This document shows positions 20,932 to 32,032 of a stretch of 64,000 nt of DNA, piece after piece. Below the pieces are notes generated by a model that searched no databases, was not told where the DNA came from, and was given only the letters and a program-made list of their open reading frames with translations. The DNA comes from Microglena sp. YARC (taxonomy: Eukaryota; Chlorophyta; Chlorophyceae; Chlamydomonadales; Chlamydomonadaceae): assembly GCA_022414725.1 (NCBI GenBank), contig CM039464.1:55486974-55550973 (forward strand). The letters are read 5' to 3'. A program made the position numbers and the translations under genes. Positions within the stretch are counted from its first letter, which is position 1, and the number at the start of each line of letters is the position of its first letter.

Positions 20932-22246
20932 TTACGGTGCCACTAAGCAGTCCAGGGCTTCCTGTCTTGCTCTTCTACAAGTAGAAAGATAGTCGGCTAG
21001 GTTGCTCCAAAAAGACTTAGTGCCATTTCCATTCATAAAGGTTCTGAATGTGGAATCGCAGAATTCCACATTCCATACGGTTAAGTCGGTATCCTCATGG
21101 ACATGCCTATAAATATCTGTAAACAGATTCTGGTAGCGGAGGCGAATATCATTATAAAAAGGGCACTCAAACATATGCATTTCATCCTCAGTTTTTTGGA
21201 ACCCACACATTTGACAGTGTCTCATTGAGCGAGGGATGTGTGCTCTATCCACCACCCTCATTCTTTCTGTGTTCAGCCAATGGGAACCCATTCTAAACTG
21301 TGCTATAGAACGAATCTGATCCTGCTTATGTAAGGCGGATGTAAAGGGAATCAAGCCATTCTCATCATTGCTGTTGGCTGCGAACCATTTTTGGTATCGG
21401 AGGCGTTTTAAAGCCAACCCTTCTCTCATCAGGGATGTCTCTAACTGCATTGGTGTCACTTGGGTACTTAAACCTCCATGACTCAAAAACTTTAGACATA
21501 ATACCTTCGACATCGACAGCCTCCAAAATGTTGATGTTTTTACTGGATCCTAGCTTGTGGAGAGCACAACGCAAGTCATGAACCCAGCCAGTGTTGGAGT
21601 CAAAAGATTCCTCAAGAGCCATTCTAATGAGATCCTCAGGTTCTTTTATGTATGGTCTTGTTCCAGAAGCGCAAAGCTTGTTTAAGCCAAGCAAAACACA
21701 ACGGGGTTCTACCCAGCTCTTCCATGATAATATTAGATGTAGTAGATTGGCAAACACCCAACATTTGTTTAAGTATACCTCTATGCCATTTCTCACAAGC
21801 ATGGTCATTTGAGATAAGTGTGTTGTTCAGAATAGAAGGAGCCCACACCTCACAGCCAAAATTCAGGATAGGTTGTACAAGAGAATCAAACAGGTGGGTG
21901 AGAATATCAATATTGTATATCTCCATAGTATGGCATCGCCTACGAAGCATGTGGTGTGCCTTTTGGGCCTTAGTGAGCATCCTAGAAAAAGCAGCTTTTG
22001 CACGATTGCTTGAGTCACCATCCACAAAGAGGGATCCCAAGTAGATAAAAGATAACTTTGTAGAAAGTTGTGCTCCATCATAGACAAATTTGTAATCAGG
22101 ATCCATGCGGGCCTCATCACAGAATTGTTTGTTGAAAACGACAATCTCAGTTTTCTTTATATTCACAGCCATCTTAGTAGCCTCGCAGAAATCTCTCAGG
22201 CAGTCAAGCATCGCTTGCATATCTGCCGGGGATTCTGCCATTATAG
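20932..22246 (-). pseudogene. LINE B ORF2 C-terminal part with zinc-knuckle domain
   Basis: Directly after the YADD box the frame reads LAIMAESPADMQAML, then the thumb-like region (VNIKKTEIVVFNK, then FIYLGSLFVDGDSS). At about 21170-21240 is the RT-associated zinc-binding motif RHCQMCGFQKTEDEMHMFEC, followed by PFYNDIRLRYQNLF. The C-x2-C...H-x3-C spacing matches the zf-RVT domain of plant LINEs. Frames change near 21640-21810 and 21365-21513, so at least two indels are present. ORF2 ends with a stop near 20932. The zinc-binding part probably helps bind element RNA or DNA. Confidence 0.8.
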
Positions 22247-23400
22247 CTAGGTCATCAGCATAAAGTAACAGTTGCAGAATCTTTCCCTAAGCTCAGCCCC
22301 TACATTTGGGAGCTTGGATTGGAGGAACGATTCAATTCTATCAATGAACAGACCGAATAGGAGTGGGGATAGGGGGTCTCCTTGTTTAACTCCTACAAGG
22401 GATGGAAAGGAGGATCCAATGTCCCCATGTAGGCGAACTTGGAAAACAACATGATTATACATGGACTTCAGAATACTGAGATAGGGGTCCTTGACTCCTA
22501 GCCTTGCTAAGCAATCCATAGCAAGTCTCTGTTGACCCAATCATAAGCCTTCTTGAAATCAACAAAAGCCACAAAGAGTGGTTTTTTCTTTTCTCTATAT
22601 TTATCTACAATATGGTTAAGAATGAATGATGCATCTGCAGTACCCCTACCACTTCTAAATCCATATTGGCCAGCGGCTCTGAGGTTGAATTCTTCTGACC
22701 AATCATCTAGTCTACGTAGCATGCAAAGGGAGAAGATCTTTCCTATGGAGTTGCTCACCGCAAGACCTCGATAGTTGTCCTTGTCATACACACTGCCTTT
22801 GGATTTGGGTACGGGTACCAAGGCAGCTGCAGCCCATTGGCTAGGGTAAGAAGTCTTCCAGATGAGATTAAACAGGTTAGTCATAGCTTGTACAAATCGG
22901 GAGTTGGCCTCATGGGAAGCAAATCTGTACCATTCTGCAGGGATACCATCTACCCCGGGGGAGGAGTTTTTCCGTAGGGATTGGAGAACAGAAAACACCT
23001 CCTGGGTGGTAAAGTCTTGACATAACCATGTTGGTGCGGCCTCTATCTGAGGTCCATCAGCTTGAGGGACAAAGTCCCTAGCATCCAGACTTGGATCAAT
23101 ACCTACTTGCACATCAAAGAGGTCTGCAAAATAATCAGTCCAATCATGAATTGTGATATCTGCCGTAGTGGCCTTGTTAGGCTGACGCACGTCTTTCCAA
23201 AAACTTTTCGGATTATGCCGAAGATTCGTATGAAGGTTCTCCATGCGTGTTTCTAGCCACTTCCTCTTCTTTCTTCTGAGAATCCTCTTGTACTCCTTGT
23301 GCATAGAACCAGCCAAGTCAGAGCTAGAGCCATGTTGATGTTCTGCTTGGCTTGCTGCCTGTCTAGCACGATTGCATTCATCATCATACCATGCGTTCAC
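22247..23400 (-). pseudogene. LINE B ORF2 reverse transcriptase domain
   Basis: RT motifs in order on the minus strand: ALVPVPKSKGS with DNYRGLAVSN (motifs 0-2), QYGFRSGRGTADASFIL (motif 2a/3), FVAFVDFKKAYDWV (motif A with catalytic Asp), GVKQGDPLSPLLFGLFIDRI (motif B) and LLYADDLAIM (motif C, catalytic DD at 22251-22256). Breaks near 22507-22540 and just before YADD shift the frame. The order and motif wording fit the L1 clade. RT copies element RNA at nicked target DNA. Confidence 0.9.
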
Positions 23401-23456
23401 GGGCCCGTGCTTACGCTTAGCTACAGGTTTGTGACATGGTGTGCATTTGCTTATGG

Positions 23457-24502
23457 CTAGTTCAATAGCACTAGCAATCCCTTCTCTGAATCTTCCATAG
23501 ATGAGCTATGGAGTGCATTGTCAAGTAATCGGTTAACGTCTGGATCACGCTTAATTGTGTGTGCATACATCTGGACATAGTTGTCTTTCCATTTCAGTTT
23601 GGGCGAAGGTTTACCACCAGCAGGTGTACTAATAGTACCTTGAGAAGGCCTAAGGGCAGCATCTGGTATGTGGAGTGTGATAGGCATGTGGTCAAACTTT
23701 CCACCCCCGGGCCTGAGAGGGCAGTCATGCTTGGGAGCCACACTAAACTTGACTCCTGGGGTGTTGAGAAGACTAGGGGCGGCTAGCGCATAATCAATGA
23801 CAGATTTCTTGTCCATGCCATCTGCAAAGAAGGTATGTGCACCTTGCATATCACCTTCTGTTCTACCGTTAAGGATGATAAGACCAGTTACTACACATAG
23901 CTGGAGTAGGGCCCCCCCAATCGATTGGGGGGAGCTGTGTCCATGCTACACCTCGGTTGAATGGTTTGGTTGGGGGCTGTACTACTCGTTTGGGATACTG
24001 GTTCATCTCCTAACTCGGTATCATCATTGTCCACACCAAGACCAACCCGAGCGTTGAAGTCACCCATCACCACAACGTTGCCTTTTTCCTGGAAGTTCCC
24101 AATGATTTTACCTAGAGTGAGGAAGTGGTCCTCTATACTAATGCAGTCGTCACCATGTTTGTAGTATGAGCTGTTAGCATGTGGGATATAGCACACACCA
24201 ATGTGTGTTCCATGTATGCGAATCCATGCCATGCCTAATTCAGGTGCCTCATGGACTAAAGTAGCATTTAGGCAAGTGCGGACATAGATAGCGACCCCCC
24301 ATCCTTGCTCAACTTGGGGCGAGGGGCACAAGAAAGGCATTTGAAACCTGGAATGTGGGGGGTGTCTAGCTGGCCACGCACCCCTGTGTGTGAAAACAAT
24401 AAAATGTCGTGTTTTCTCACCACTTTCATTGCTGCCCCGCAGCTGCTCAGAACACTGAGTTGTCCTCTGATGTTCCATGCAAGGCACCTTAGTCCACTTC
24501 AT
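23457..24502 (-). pseudogene. LINE B ORF2 APE-type endonuclease domain
   Basis: In the minus-strand frames: CLAWNIRG (metal-binding Asn motif, about 24470), DGG/GVAIYVR, IHGTHIGVCYIPHANS, VVVMGDFNARVG (catalytic Asp-x-Asn near 24050), then SVIDYALA and FDHMPITLHI (terminal Asp-His) near 23680-23810. This is the order of exonuclease-endonuclease-phosphatase domains that nick target DNA in LINE retrotransposition. At least three frame changes break it (about 24300-24400, 23890 and 23457). Confidence 0.85.
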
Positions 24503-24591
24503 GCATCAGTCGATGAGACACCTGAAGGGGGAGCCTTGTCCCGCACCTTCAGGAGTCCTCTATTGAACGAAACCCACTTAGAGGGGTCCTC

Positions 24592-25369
24592 TTAGCTTCC
24601 AGAAAACGCTGGAAGGTGTTCCTTGTGCAGCTTCAGCTCCTCAGGAGACAAGAAATCCAGAGCTGCTATTCCGCTATCCTTGAGGAACCTTCGGTTCCTC
24701 ACAATGGAGGAAGCATCGAAGCTGGAGGATACTGTGATTAGGGCAAGGCGGGGTCGTGAGGGATCCACCTTGCCTCCCATGCGTCGAGCGGACACAATAG
24801 TAAAACTCTGCCTTGTCTTGCTCCTTCTGGGCGTAGGTGTTGTTGGCTTCTAAAGCCTGGGTGAGCTTAGACTTTACAGCCACCGCTAGCTGCCTGTCGT
24901 TCTCGTTGGGATCTTCAGGGATGCCTGAGATCCTGAATTGCATGTCGTAACCTGCTTGGTCTGGGGGGGCTGAGCCCGGTCGCTGTATGAGTGGCCGACT
25001 CCATGCAGATTCTTTTCCCCTGCTGGGGGCACCACCGGCCGATCCTTGATAGCAGCTTCCAGGGCGGAAATGCGCTTCTCCTGGGATACTATCGTATCCC
25101 TCTGGGCGTTCAGAGTGGCCTCTATGTTTGCGATCTTATTGGTCTGTTTCTGAACGGTTTCCCGCATCTCACTCAAAAAGTCCTTCCACCGACTTCAATG
25201 TTTGATGCGACTCTTTTTTAATCGAGTCGAACGATTTGTCCAGTGTGGGTTTAAGCGTTGTAGCGTACCACATTGCAAACCACGGGGGGGGTGCATTATC
25301 CCCGGGTGATCCAGGGTCAATGCTCATGTCTTGCGTCTGACTTCTAGTTATTGTCATAGCTATTCGCAC
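24592..25369 (-). pseudogene. LINE B ORF1p (coiled coil, RRM-like, C-terminal domain)
   Basis: Three overlapping frames form one protein. The N-terminus (from MRIAMTITRSQ at 25369) leads into a heptad-rich coiled coil (KQTNKIANIEATLNAQRDTI, then EKRISALEAAIK). Next comes QFRISGIPEDPNENDRQLAV, which matches the start of the RRM-like domain of L1 ORF1p, followed by ALITVSSSFDASSIVRNRRF and the LKDSGI...LSPEEL C-terminal domain. This is the layout of L1-type ORF1p, a trimeric RNA-binding chaperone that coats LINE RNA. Frame changes near 25170 and 24800-24940 indicate indels. Confidence 0.75.
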
Positions 25370-25464
25370 AGGTTTAGTTGGGAGAGCAGCGAGTTATTGG
25401 GTGCCGGGTGACAGGTGCAATTTGAAAGTTGCGAGTTTGGGTATGCGATGCGATCGCTGTAATT

Positions 25465-25562
25465 GAGTTCAAGTTTACATAATGTAATGACCAAGGAATT
25501 TAGTAAGTTGACCAAGGAATTTATTGAGTTCAAGTTTACACAATGTAATGACCAAGGAATTT
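25465..25562. repeat. tandem duplication at the LINE B 5' junction
   Basis: The sequence 'ttgagttcaagtttaca' through 'atgtaatgaccaaggaattta' occurs twice (about 25462-25503 and 25523-25562), with a third partial 'ttgaccaaggaattta' between them. Part of the unit is gypsy pol sequence, so target DNA was multiplied at insertion. Confidence 0.75.
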
Positions 25563-27214
25563 AACCTCTGTTTTGTTGAATTAACATTTGGAGAGCTCCG
25601 CGTAGAATTCGTTGTCCTGGAGGACCTGGAGGACCGTGGCCAAGTTGGTAAAGTGTTCCGCCGGAGTGCGTCCGTAAACCAAGATATCACGACGAATTTG
25701 TGCAAGTAGGGCGCGAATATCTGGTTCATGACTGCTTGGAACGTGGCAGGCGCGTTCGCCAACCCCATCCCAAGGACTTTAAATTCGAAATGACCCATCG
25801 GGGTAGTGAACGCAGTCTTCGGCGCGACCTCGTCTGATATACGTATTTGGTAATAACCAGACGTGAGGTCTAGGGAACTAAACAAGGTAGCTCCACCTAG
25901 ACGGTCAATGGTCTCGTCAATACGGGGAAGGGGATACCTATTTTTAATCGTAATGTTGTTGAGTGCTCGCCAATCGCAAACAACACGGTATCCCGATCCG
26001 CCTGGTTTCGCTATGATCATAATCGGCGCTCCGTACGGGGACAAGCTCGGGGCGATGAAGCCTTGTTGTAAAAGGTTGGAGACGTATTCTTCACATAGCA
26101 ATGTCTCGGCTGGACTCATGCGACGATTCTTGCGATACGGGGCGTATGCATTATCTTGCGTTTTGACGACGTGAAGTATGACGCGATGGTTAGGAGTCCC
26201 CATCGGCAAATTGTTGAAGACTTTGCGATATTTCCATAGAAGGGCGCGCAGATCGCTGGCCGAGATTAGCGTTTTATTGTCGTGGTCAAGGATGCTGTCG
26301 TGGATCCAATTTTCGAAATCCATGCTAGCCACTGGCGGACCAGGTAACGGTCCGTCGGACGGCAATAATTTCGTGAGCAATTTCGCTCTTTCATCGGCAG
26401 TGACATTTGACGCCGGTAACTCCGCCCGCGATTCGTGGACGTTGACCATGACGTGGTTAGCGCCAGCCTTCAAAAGCTTTGCTGCTTTGCGACCCGTAAT
26501 GACCGGGTCATCAGTTGACTTGCCCGATAGCGCCATGGTGAAGAAGGAATGAGCCGTTTCGTCCTGTTGCCTGTTAATAGGGGTTATACAGCAGCCGTAC
26601 CGTTTGAGCAAAATGGTCATGCGATCGTGGACGAGGACGGCCCTTTCTTCGCGCATCCAGTCGGATCCGAGGATTAGGTCTAATCCTACAGGAAGTTTGT
26701 CAACGACATGGACAAACACTTTGCCAACATATCGTTGTATGTGGATAGGGAGCGTGGCCGTCCTGCGGATTTTGATAATTCCGTCGTTAGCGCAAGTGAA
26801 TCCGTCGCGTTCGTTTTCCCAAGGGCGGATGTGCAAACCGAGATCCTCAGCCGTTTTCTATTTCATAAGGCAACCCGCCGCGCCCGAGTCTGCCAATGTG
26901 AGCAATTGCTTCGCGCCAGATCGGGCGTTGAAAAGCATATCGGGGGCTGTCGCGGAGTTGACTTTGTATACCCGATTGGCTCGCGTAGTGAGCACGGGGG
27001 AAGTGTTCGTATTTCGTTGTGCGTGATTGCGACGGATGCACTTCGTTGACCGTCCGGCAGCGATTTGTTTTTCGCAAACTTTGGGATCCAATGCCTCCGA
27101 CCACCAGTTCTGTAATCGATGGGTTTCAACTGGACTGGGGATACCCTCCTCAGGTGCGGGGCCAAAGTATAGTGCCTTGGTCGCGTCGTTGAGAGCGTGA
27201 TCAGCACCTTGCAA
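25563..27214 (-). pseudogene. gypsy 1 protease and reverse transcriptase remnant
   Basis: The minus strand encodes NDATKALYFGPAPEE, an aspartic protease (LLTLADSGAAGCLM at about 26880-26920, with ILGSDWM later) and RT (YRKNRRMSPAE, IMIIAKPGGSGYRVVCDWRALNN, PRIDETIDRLGGATLFSSLDLTSGYYQIRI, AFTTPMGHFEFKVLGMGLANAPATFQ). Compared with gypsy 2, about 13 bp are missing at roughly 25694, removing the V-LDD catalytic motif of the RT, and a frameshift lies near the protease around 26840-26860. The pol then runs into LINE B. A close homologue is at 52190-53800. Confidence 0.9.
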
Positions 27215-27979
27215 GCTAAGGACCTGCGACCCTGGCGATCTACTTTTGCTTGCAGGTCTGCGATCTGCTGCGTACGACGGGGTCCTCTCTACCCTCTCGG
27301 CCTGTGTAACTCCCCGAAGGGGCCAGCCAGAATGCGACTACTCAAGCGCATCAAAGGGCTACTCGTGGCGTGCGTCCAACTTTAGGCTTTTTGTCGGACG
27401 AGAATCCGGTATTGTCGGTCTCGTCTATAGATCGTAACGCCAGCAAAGCATAAATGGCCATGTCGGAAGAAGGGTACCTAGTGTCTGCCAATCTCTGGGA
27501 TCGATTCGTTGACCAGTGTACATGTAGCTCCCGCTCTGTTGCCCGTCGTTGCTGCTGCGTATGTCGGGACATGTCCAGCTGCAGATAGCGGAATACGTCG
27601 ACCATCGAATCGAACAATGCACCCATTTTCGGACTGTCAAATATTTTGGTCGGAGGTCAGCAATAAGTCCCGTGCGAAATATTATATCGCTCGCGGACAG
27701 TGAGGTCTGGTACTTTGCGGGACTGATGGGAATATGTCTGCAGGGACCCCGTGCCTCGTTGGACTGAAATGTCGTGTAGTCTGGGGAGAAGGACCTGTCG
27801 TGTAATCGTATTGGCATCCGCAGGTTGTTCGACCTCATCAGCCTGTGTTTCATCCCTAACATAGGGCCGGCCGGCATTCGACTACTCGAGCGCATCAATG
27901 GGCTACTCGTTTGTATGAGCGCTATTACTTTAGCGCCCTTGATGGAGCACCGATCAGAATTTCTGTCGAGCCACTGCAT
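27215..27979 (-). pseudogene. gypsy 1 gag remnant
   Basis: Overlapping minus-strand frames carry HDRSFSPDYTTFQSNEAR, MGALFDSMVDVFRYLQLDMS and a C-terminal 'SPGSQVLSLQGAD' that joins the pol frame. The MGALFDSM segment matches MGTLSDTMEYEFHYLQW in the neighbouring remnant at 28658-29017, and SPRSPVLSLQGAD occurs in the gypsy 2 gag. No zinc knuckle is visible in this copy. Position just 5' of protease and homology to gypsy 2 support gag. Confidence 0.55.
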
Positions 27980-28157
27980 GGATCAGCTATGAAAAAAGAA
28001 TCAGAGGGGGCGCCCAATGCGCCAATAAATGTATCTCGACTGCACGGGTGGACCCCGTCGCAGCCGTAGAGCATTTGTTTCGTAATACCCGTCAAGTATT
28101 GCTCTGGTGCTTTGTCGTGCCTCGTCCGACTGCTTATAATGGAGAACGTTACCGGTT

Positions 28158-29017
28158 TCAACCACGTGTCGGCCTTCTGTATAGGGAAGACCTCGGTATG
28201 AACGTGTCGCTCCGACCCGTGCCAAATATTTTATATTTATCGGACACCGTAGAGCTCGGTTTATCGTGGAAGAGGGTTGGATGATTGCGGTAAAACAAGT
28301 GCAGTGAGATCGAGAATAGCTTTATTGATCCTTGTATGTGGTCGGGTGGAAACAACGGCGTTCGGTACCTCCGTCCACCACTGGGGATGTGCTCCTTAGG
28401 ATCGGGGCCGAAGTAGACTGCCTTCGTTACGTCGATTGCACCTTGCAAGCTGAGGACCTGCGACCCTGGCGATCCACTCTGCTGGAAGGTCTGCGGTCGT
28501 TGCGATCCGCTACGTCGTCTACCCCCTTGGCCTGTGTTCTGTCACCCGAAAGGGCCAGCCGGGGTACTACTACCGTTGGCCGAAAGCATGGGCAATTGTC
28601 GGATGAGAGTTCAACTCTCCGACATCCTTCAGCTTGGGGCTCTGTGTCGACTAGAGTTTAACTCTTCAACAGCATCGATGGTTCATGCCCGGCGAAGAGA
28701 AAGATTCGAAGTCGGAGGGGGGTAGCATGATTTTTGATTATCCCTCCCCTTTTCTCCTGACTGTCGCTTTGGTCCGTGAAGGTATTGCCTTTTGCGACGG
28801 CGTTCTGTCTCGCCTCGCCCCACTGCAGGTAGTGGAACTCATATTCCATCGTGTCAGACAACGTTCCCATTTCTAGCGGGCGTAAGAGCACGGAGAGCGT
28901 CGGACAAGCCCATGCGAAGACATTCAGTCGATTGAGGGTCGTCAGGTCGGGGACCTTGCAAAACTCCGGCTTGATTTTATGGAAGTAATCCTGCAGGGAG
29001 CGAGAGTGCTGGCGCAC
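28158..29017 (-). pseudogene. second, more decayed gypsy gag/pol-junction remnant
   Basis: The minus strand encodes LQDYFHKIKPEFCKVPDL, MGTLSDTMEYEFHYLQWG, and then LQGAIDVTKAVYFGPDPKEH at about 28390-28448. These parallel MGALFDSMV...LQGADHALNDATKALYFGP in gypsy 1 (27979-27180). Nucleotide similarity is also seen at 28436-28560 against 27215-27330. It is therefore an extra diverged copy lying beside gypsy 1 in the same direction, by duplication or a separate insertion. Confidence 0.5.
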
Positions 29018-29636
29018 GCCACATCTGTGTAGTCAGGTAAGAGCGACGTGCGTTTCCGAAAATATGTCCGAAAGATTTCATTACGAAATATGTCGAACAC
29101 GTGGGATGGTACATGTGGGGATAATTCTGATATATGTAGAGCGTTAATAGCGTCTCGACCCACGTCACGAAACTATCCTACCCCAATCGTGTTGCTCGAG
29201 GCCCACGATTCGTCCAAGATGCGTAGAGGACCGCTAAATTCAGCTGAGAAATAGGGTATTATGCGAACCGGACTTCGAGGACAGCGTCTCACGCCATGAC
29301 CCATCGCCGCGGCTTTTGCGCGTGTGCCCTTGTCCACCCTATTCTCGTCAAGGAGTCACAATTGTTGCAACTCTGTGTGAATTCGGAGATCCGCTTTGCA
29401 AATCCCGAAACGTGTCGTCGGTCCTCTGTAGCGTGGAGAGGTGGTCGGTCAGGAGTATCCGTGCGTGGCGGGGTATTTAACCCATGCGGTCGGACGTGAT
29501 CATTATGGATGTTTGCCGCAGGTGACTGCATCGGCACAACAGTCGTTTCCTCTGTCGTGTGATATGGCGTGCCATCGGGTCGCGAAATGCTGAGGAGCAT
29601 TTGCGAGGAAGTGCGCGGCTAAAGCGGGCCATGACC
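29018..29636. other. no gene recognised
   Basis: Probably internal sequence of the minus-strand gypsy element between its LTR (31685) and the gag remnants. Short frames only. Confidence 0.4.
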
Positions 29637-29880
29637 TGGCAAAATTGCGCGGCTATGGCGGGCCATGACCTGGCGCGGCTAGACCTGGCGCGGCTAGACC
29701 TGGCGCGGCTAGACCTGGCTGGCCTGGCGCGGCCTGGCGCGGCTAGACCTGGCGCGGCTAGACCTGGCGCGGCTAGACTGGCGCGGCTAGACCTGGCGCG
29801 GCTAGACCTGGCTGACCTGGCGCGGCTAGACCTGGCGCGGCTAGAAATTGCGCGGCTATGGCGGGCCATGACCTGGCAAA
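29637..29880 (+). repeat. 15-bp GC-rich tandem repeat with flanking copies
   Basis: Unit 'gacctggcgcggcta' in about 12 irregular copies, flanked on both sides by 'ggcgggccatgacctggcaaaat' type sequence in direct orientation. Open frames across it encode repeats such as ARLDL and are by-products. Confidence 0.9.
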
Positions 29881-29885
29881 ATCTG

Positions 29886-30640
29886 TCAAGTGGATGAAAC
29901 TGTCGCTAGGAATATGGCCAGGTCGTCGGACATGCGTCGGACACTTCTGAGTGCTGTGCCTGATTGGGCGACACGTGTAGCAACTTGTGCTGAGGTTGTC
30001 GGAAAAGGGCACGCGGCCCGCCGGCAGAGACAATCGGGCTGTATTAGCCCGTCGCTCGTTGAGAAATCATTCTCATACGTCGGAGGCTCCCTGGTCCTGT
30101 CGGGGCCGAAAGCCATACTCAGGCCGAAGGTCCTGGCGTCAGCTTTAAGTGGGGTCTGTGGCCGACGAGATTTGAGCGACATTTGAGCGACGTTTGAGAG
30201 ACATTTGAGCGACGACATGCCTCCCTCAAATTGGGGGGATGCGTGGGCTGCGTCGTCGGCGTCGGCGTCGGGCGTGGCTGTTGGCGCACCCGAGGATGCA
30301 GCCAGATTGGCCAAGCTCGCGACCAGAGGTCGCAGCGTGCCGACGGAAACGGAAAGCCGCTCTCCGATGGAGGCAGAACCATCCTACGTCGCCGGGAGCT
30401 CAGTGTCAGGGTCGGTGTCTGACGACGCGATTCCCTCAGGATTGCGACGTCGTAGGCGACACGCGACAGCGACAGTGACAGCGACGTCGGAGGCAGCACA
30501 GCAGCGGCGTCGGAGCCCGGGGTCGCAACTTTGCGTGGAGTCATTCTGCACAGGCGACGACACAAGTAAGTAGGCTGGACAGAGATGAGAGGTGGGCGAT
30601 AGAGGAGGTAATTACTCGCAACTCTTAGAAAGCCAGACAA
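29886..30640 (-). CDS. unrecognised reading frames in the gypsy 1 leader region
   Basis: Minus-strand frames 30640 to 30119 and 30314 to 29886 have mixed Ser/Arg/Pro/Ala content. Plus-strand frames of similar length also exist here because the region is GC-rich. A short repeat 'ttgagcgacat/ttgagagacat' lies at 30170-30215. I recognise no domain. It may be the decayed N-terminal gag of gypsy 1 or chance frames. Confidence 0.2.
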
Positions 30641-31663
30641 TCAGATGCACCAGTGACTAGTAAATTTTGCGAGCGTAACGAGCTGAAAATGCCTCAAGCG
30701 CAACTGTAAAGACGAGTTCGTCCAGAATACGATGAGGGAGACTAGCACAGCAAAGACTCGGACCGCAGGACAGGCAACGGCAACGACACCGACAAATCGA
30801 ATCGATTGCGCGACAGGATGAGCAAGATAATAGGTGTACAGCACCAATGTAAGATGCAGCAAGCACTGAGAGCAGCAGGACAGACTCGTGATGTACTTTA
30901 ATTAAAGCAGGTATGGCTCAGGTGGCAACTGGAGCCGATGCTGCGCTATGGAACCAACCTCGAGGTTAAAGCTCACGAATGTAGCCTTAGAGGCTATGAC
31001 AAGAAGGCCAGGATGCGTCGTTGAGCATCGAGGGCGTAGGACATGCAAGGTCAGGGCAGGCTATGGGAGAACGCCCATGCAAGGCAGGCCAAATGCAGCA
31101 CAGGGCGGGTCGAACCTGACCAATGCTAACGCGACACCGACAGGGTCGGTACCGAGTGCGAGCAGTGAAAGAAGGGCGAAAGGAAAGTGCACAAACAATC
31201 AGGCATTGCATGCATGCACCATGGAGGCAGGATGAACAAGCAAAGTACGAAATTACTCGCAAGTACAGTTAAGGCTGGCCCGAAGCCTCTGCTGCTTGAT
31301 GGACTGTTAGAGGAAAACCGCGCACAAGAATTGCACTAATTAAGCGTAGACCAAGAGGTCAGAACGTGGCGTGTAAGATCGAGGTCGGAAGCCATGCAAG
31401 GTGGGCTAGACCGGAGATAAGGCAGGGCTAGCCATGCAGAACAGAGAAAACTCACTCTGACGCCAATGCGAGACAGCAATCCAGTGCGACACCGCGCGGC
31501 GTCAGGGTACAAAGCAGTAATGCTAACAGGGAGTAGAGCAAGTACAGAAAAGCCGCCTGAAACTTACTGGTGGGTCGCGGGTTGCGCGAAACTCGAGGAA
31601 AAGGGTGAACTTCGTACGTGTGTGCATGCGTATGCGTATGCGTATGCGTGAGGTCCCTAGGAA
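30641..31663. other. probable untranslated leader of gypsy 1
   Basis: Lies between the LTR/primer site at 31664-32032 and the gag-side sequences. A small 'tatgcg' repeat lies at 31630-31650. No supported gene. Confidence 0.4.
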
Positions 31664-31683
31664 CGAAACCAGCTCCGTGACCA
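31664..31683 (-). other. primer-binding site of gypsy 1
   Basis: On the minus strand TGGTCACGGAGCTGGTTTCG lies one base inside the LTR. It shares TGGT-ACGGAGCT-GT with the E1 site. Confidence 0.6.
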
Positions 31684-31684
31684 G

Positions 31685-32032
31685 TGTAACAGCTCACGAT
31701 GCACCAAGCAGCTTGAGGGGTTAGCCTAGAGTAACGGGCTACGTGATGTATGTTTATATGTATGTTGATATGCGTAAGCTAGCAGAACAGTAAGGGTGTT
31801 ACCTAGGTATGGGATGTCGAGTAGCTTGGATAGAACGTCTTCGTGGGAGTAGTAGAAGGGTTCGTTCCGAGTAGCTCGTGTCTATGTGCGCAACGTGTGC
31901 GTTGTGAGAGATGAGGCAGTACATAGGTATGGTACTGTATCATGTGCGTTCGTCACGTGGCTTACGGGTACGGTGTACCCGTATGCCTTGCTGGACGGTC
32001 AGAGTACCCGTGAAGGGTTCTGTACCGTTACA
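31685..32032 (-). mobile_element. 5' LTR of gypsy 1 (348 bp)
   Basis: On the minus strand it runs from TGTAACGGTACAGAACCC to CTGTTACA and closely matches the 3' LTR of gypsy 2 (57095-57441). Gypsy 1 internal sequence lies to its left. It is inserted into a copia-type gag, which breaks off at LSRAAD just to its right. Confidence 0.85.

Larger units (their letters stand above)
20660..25500 (-). mobile_element. LINE B, nearly full-length L1-like retrotransposon
   Basis: On the minus strand it runs from a 5' leader near 25480 through ORF1 (25369-24592) and ORF2 (24502-20932) to a 3' UTR with a (TGTAA)n tail at 20660-20677. It lies inside gypsy 1 pol between FLGHYI and the 'gccgcgtcc' sequence. 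The flanking gypsy sequence resumes on both sides with 'caat', a possible short target duplication. Several frameshifts interrupt both ORFs. Confidence 0.85.

Noticed and set aside
29559..29897. ARLDL-repeat frame on the plus strand
   Set aside because: It is a translation of the 15-bp GC-rich tandem repeat.
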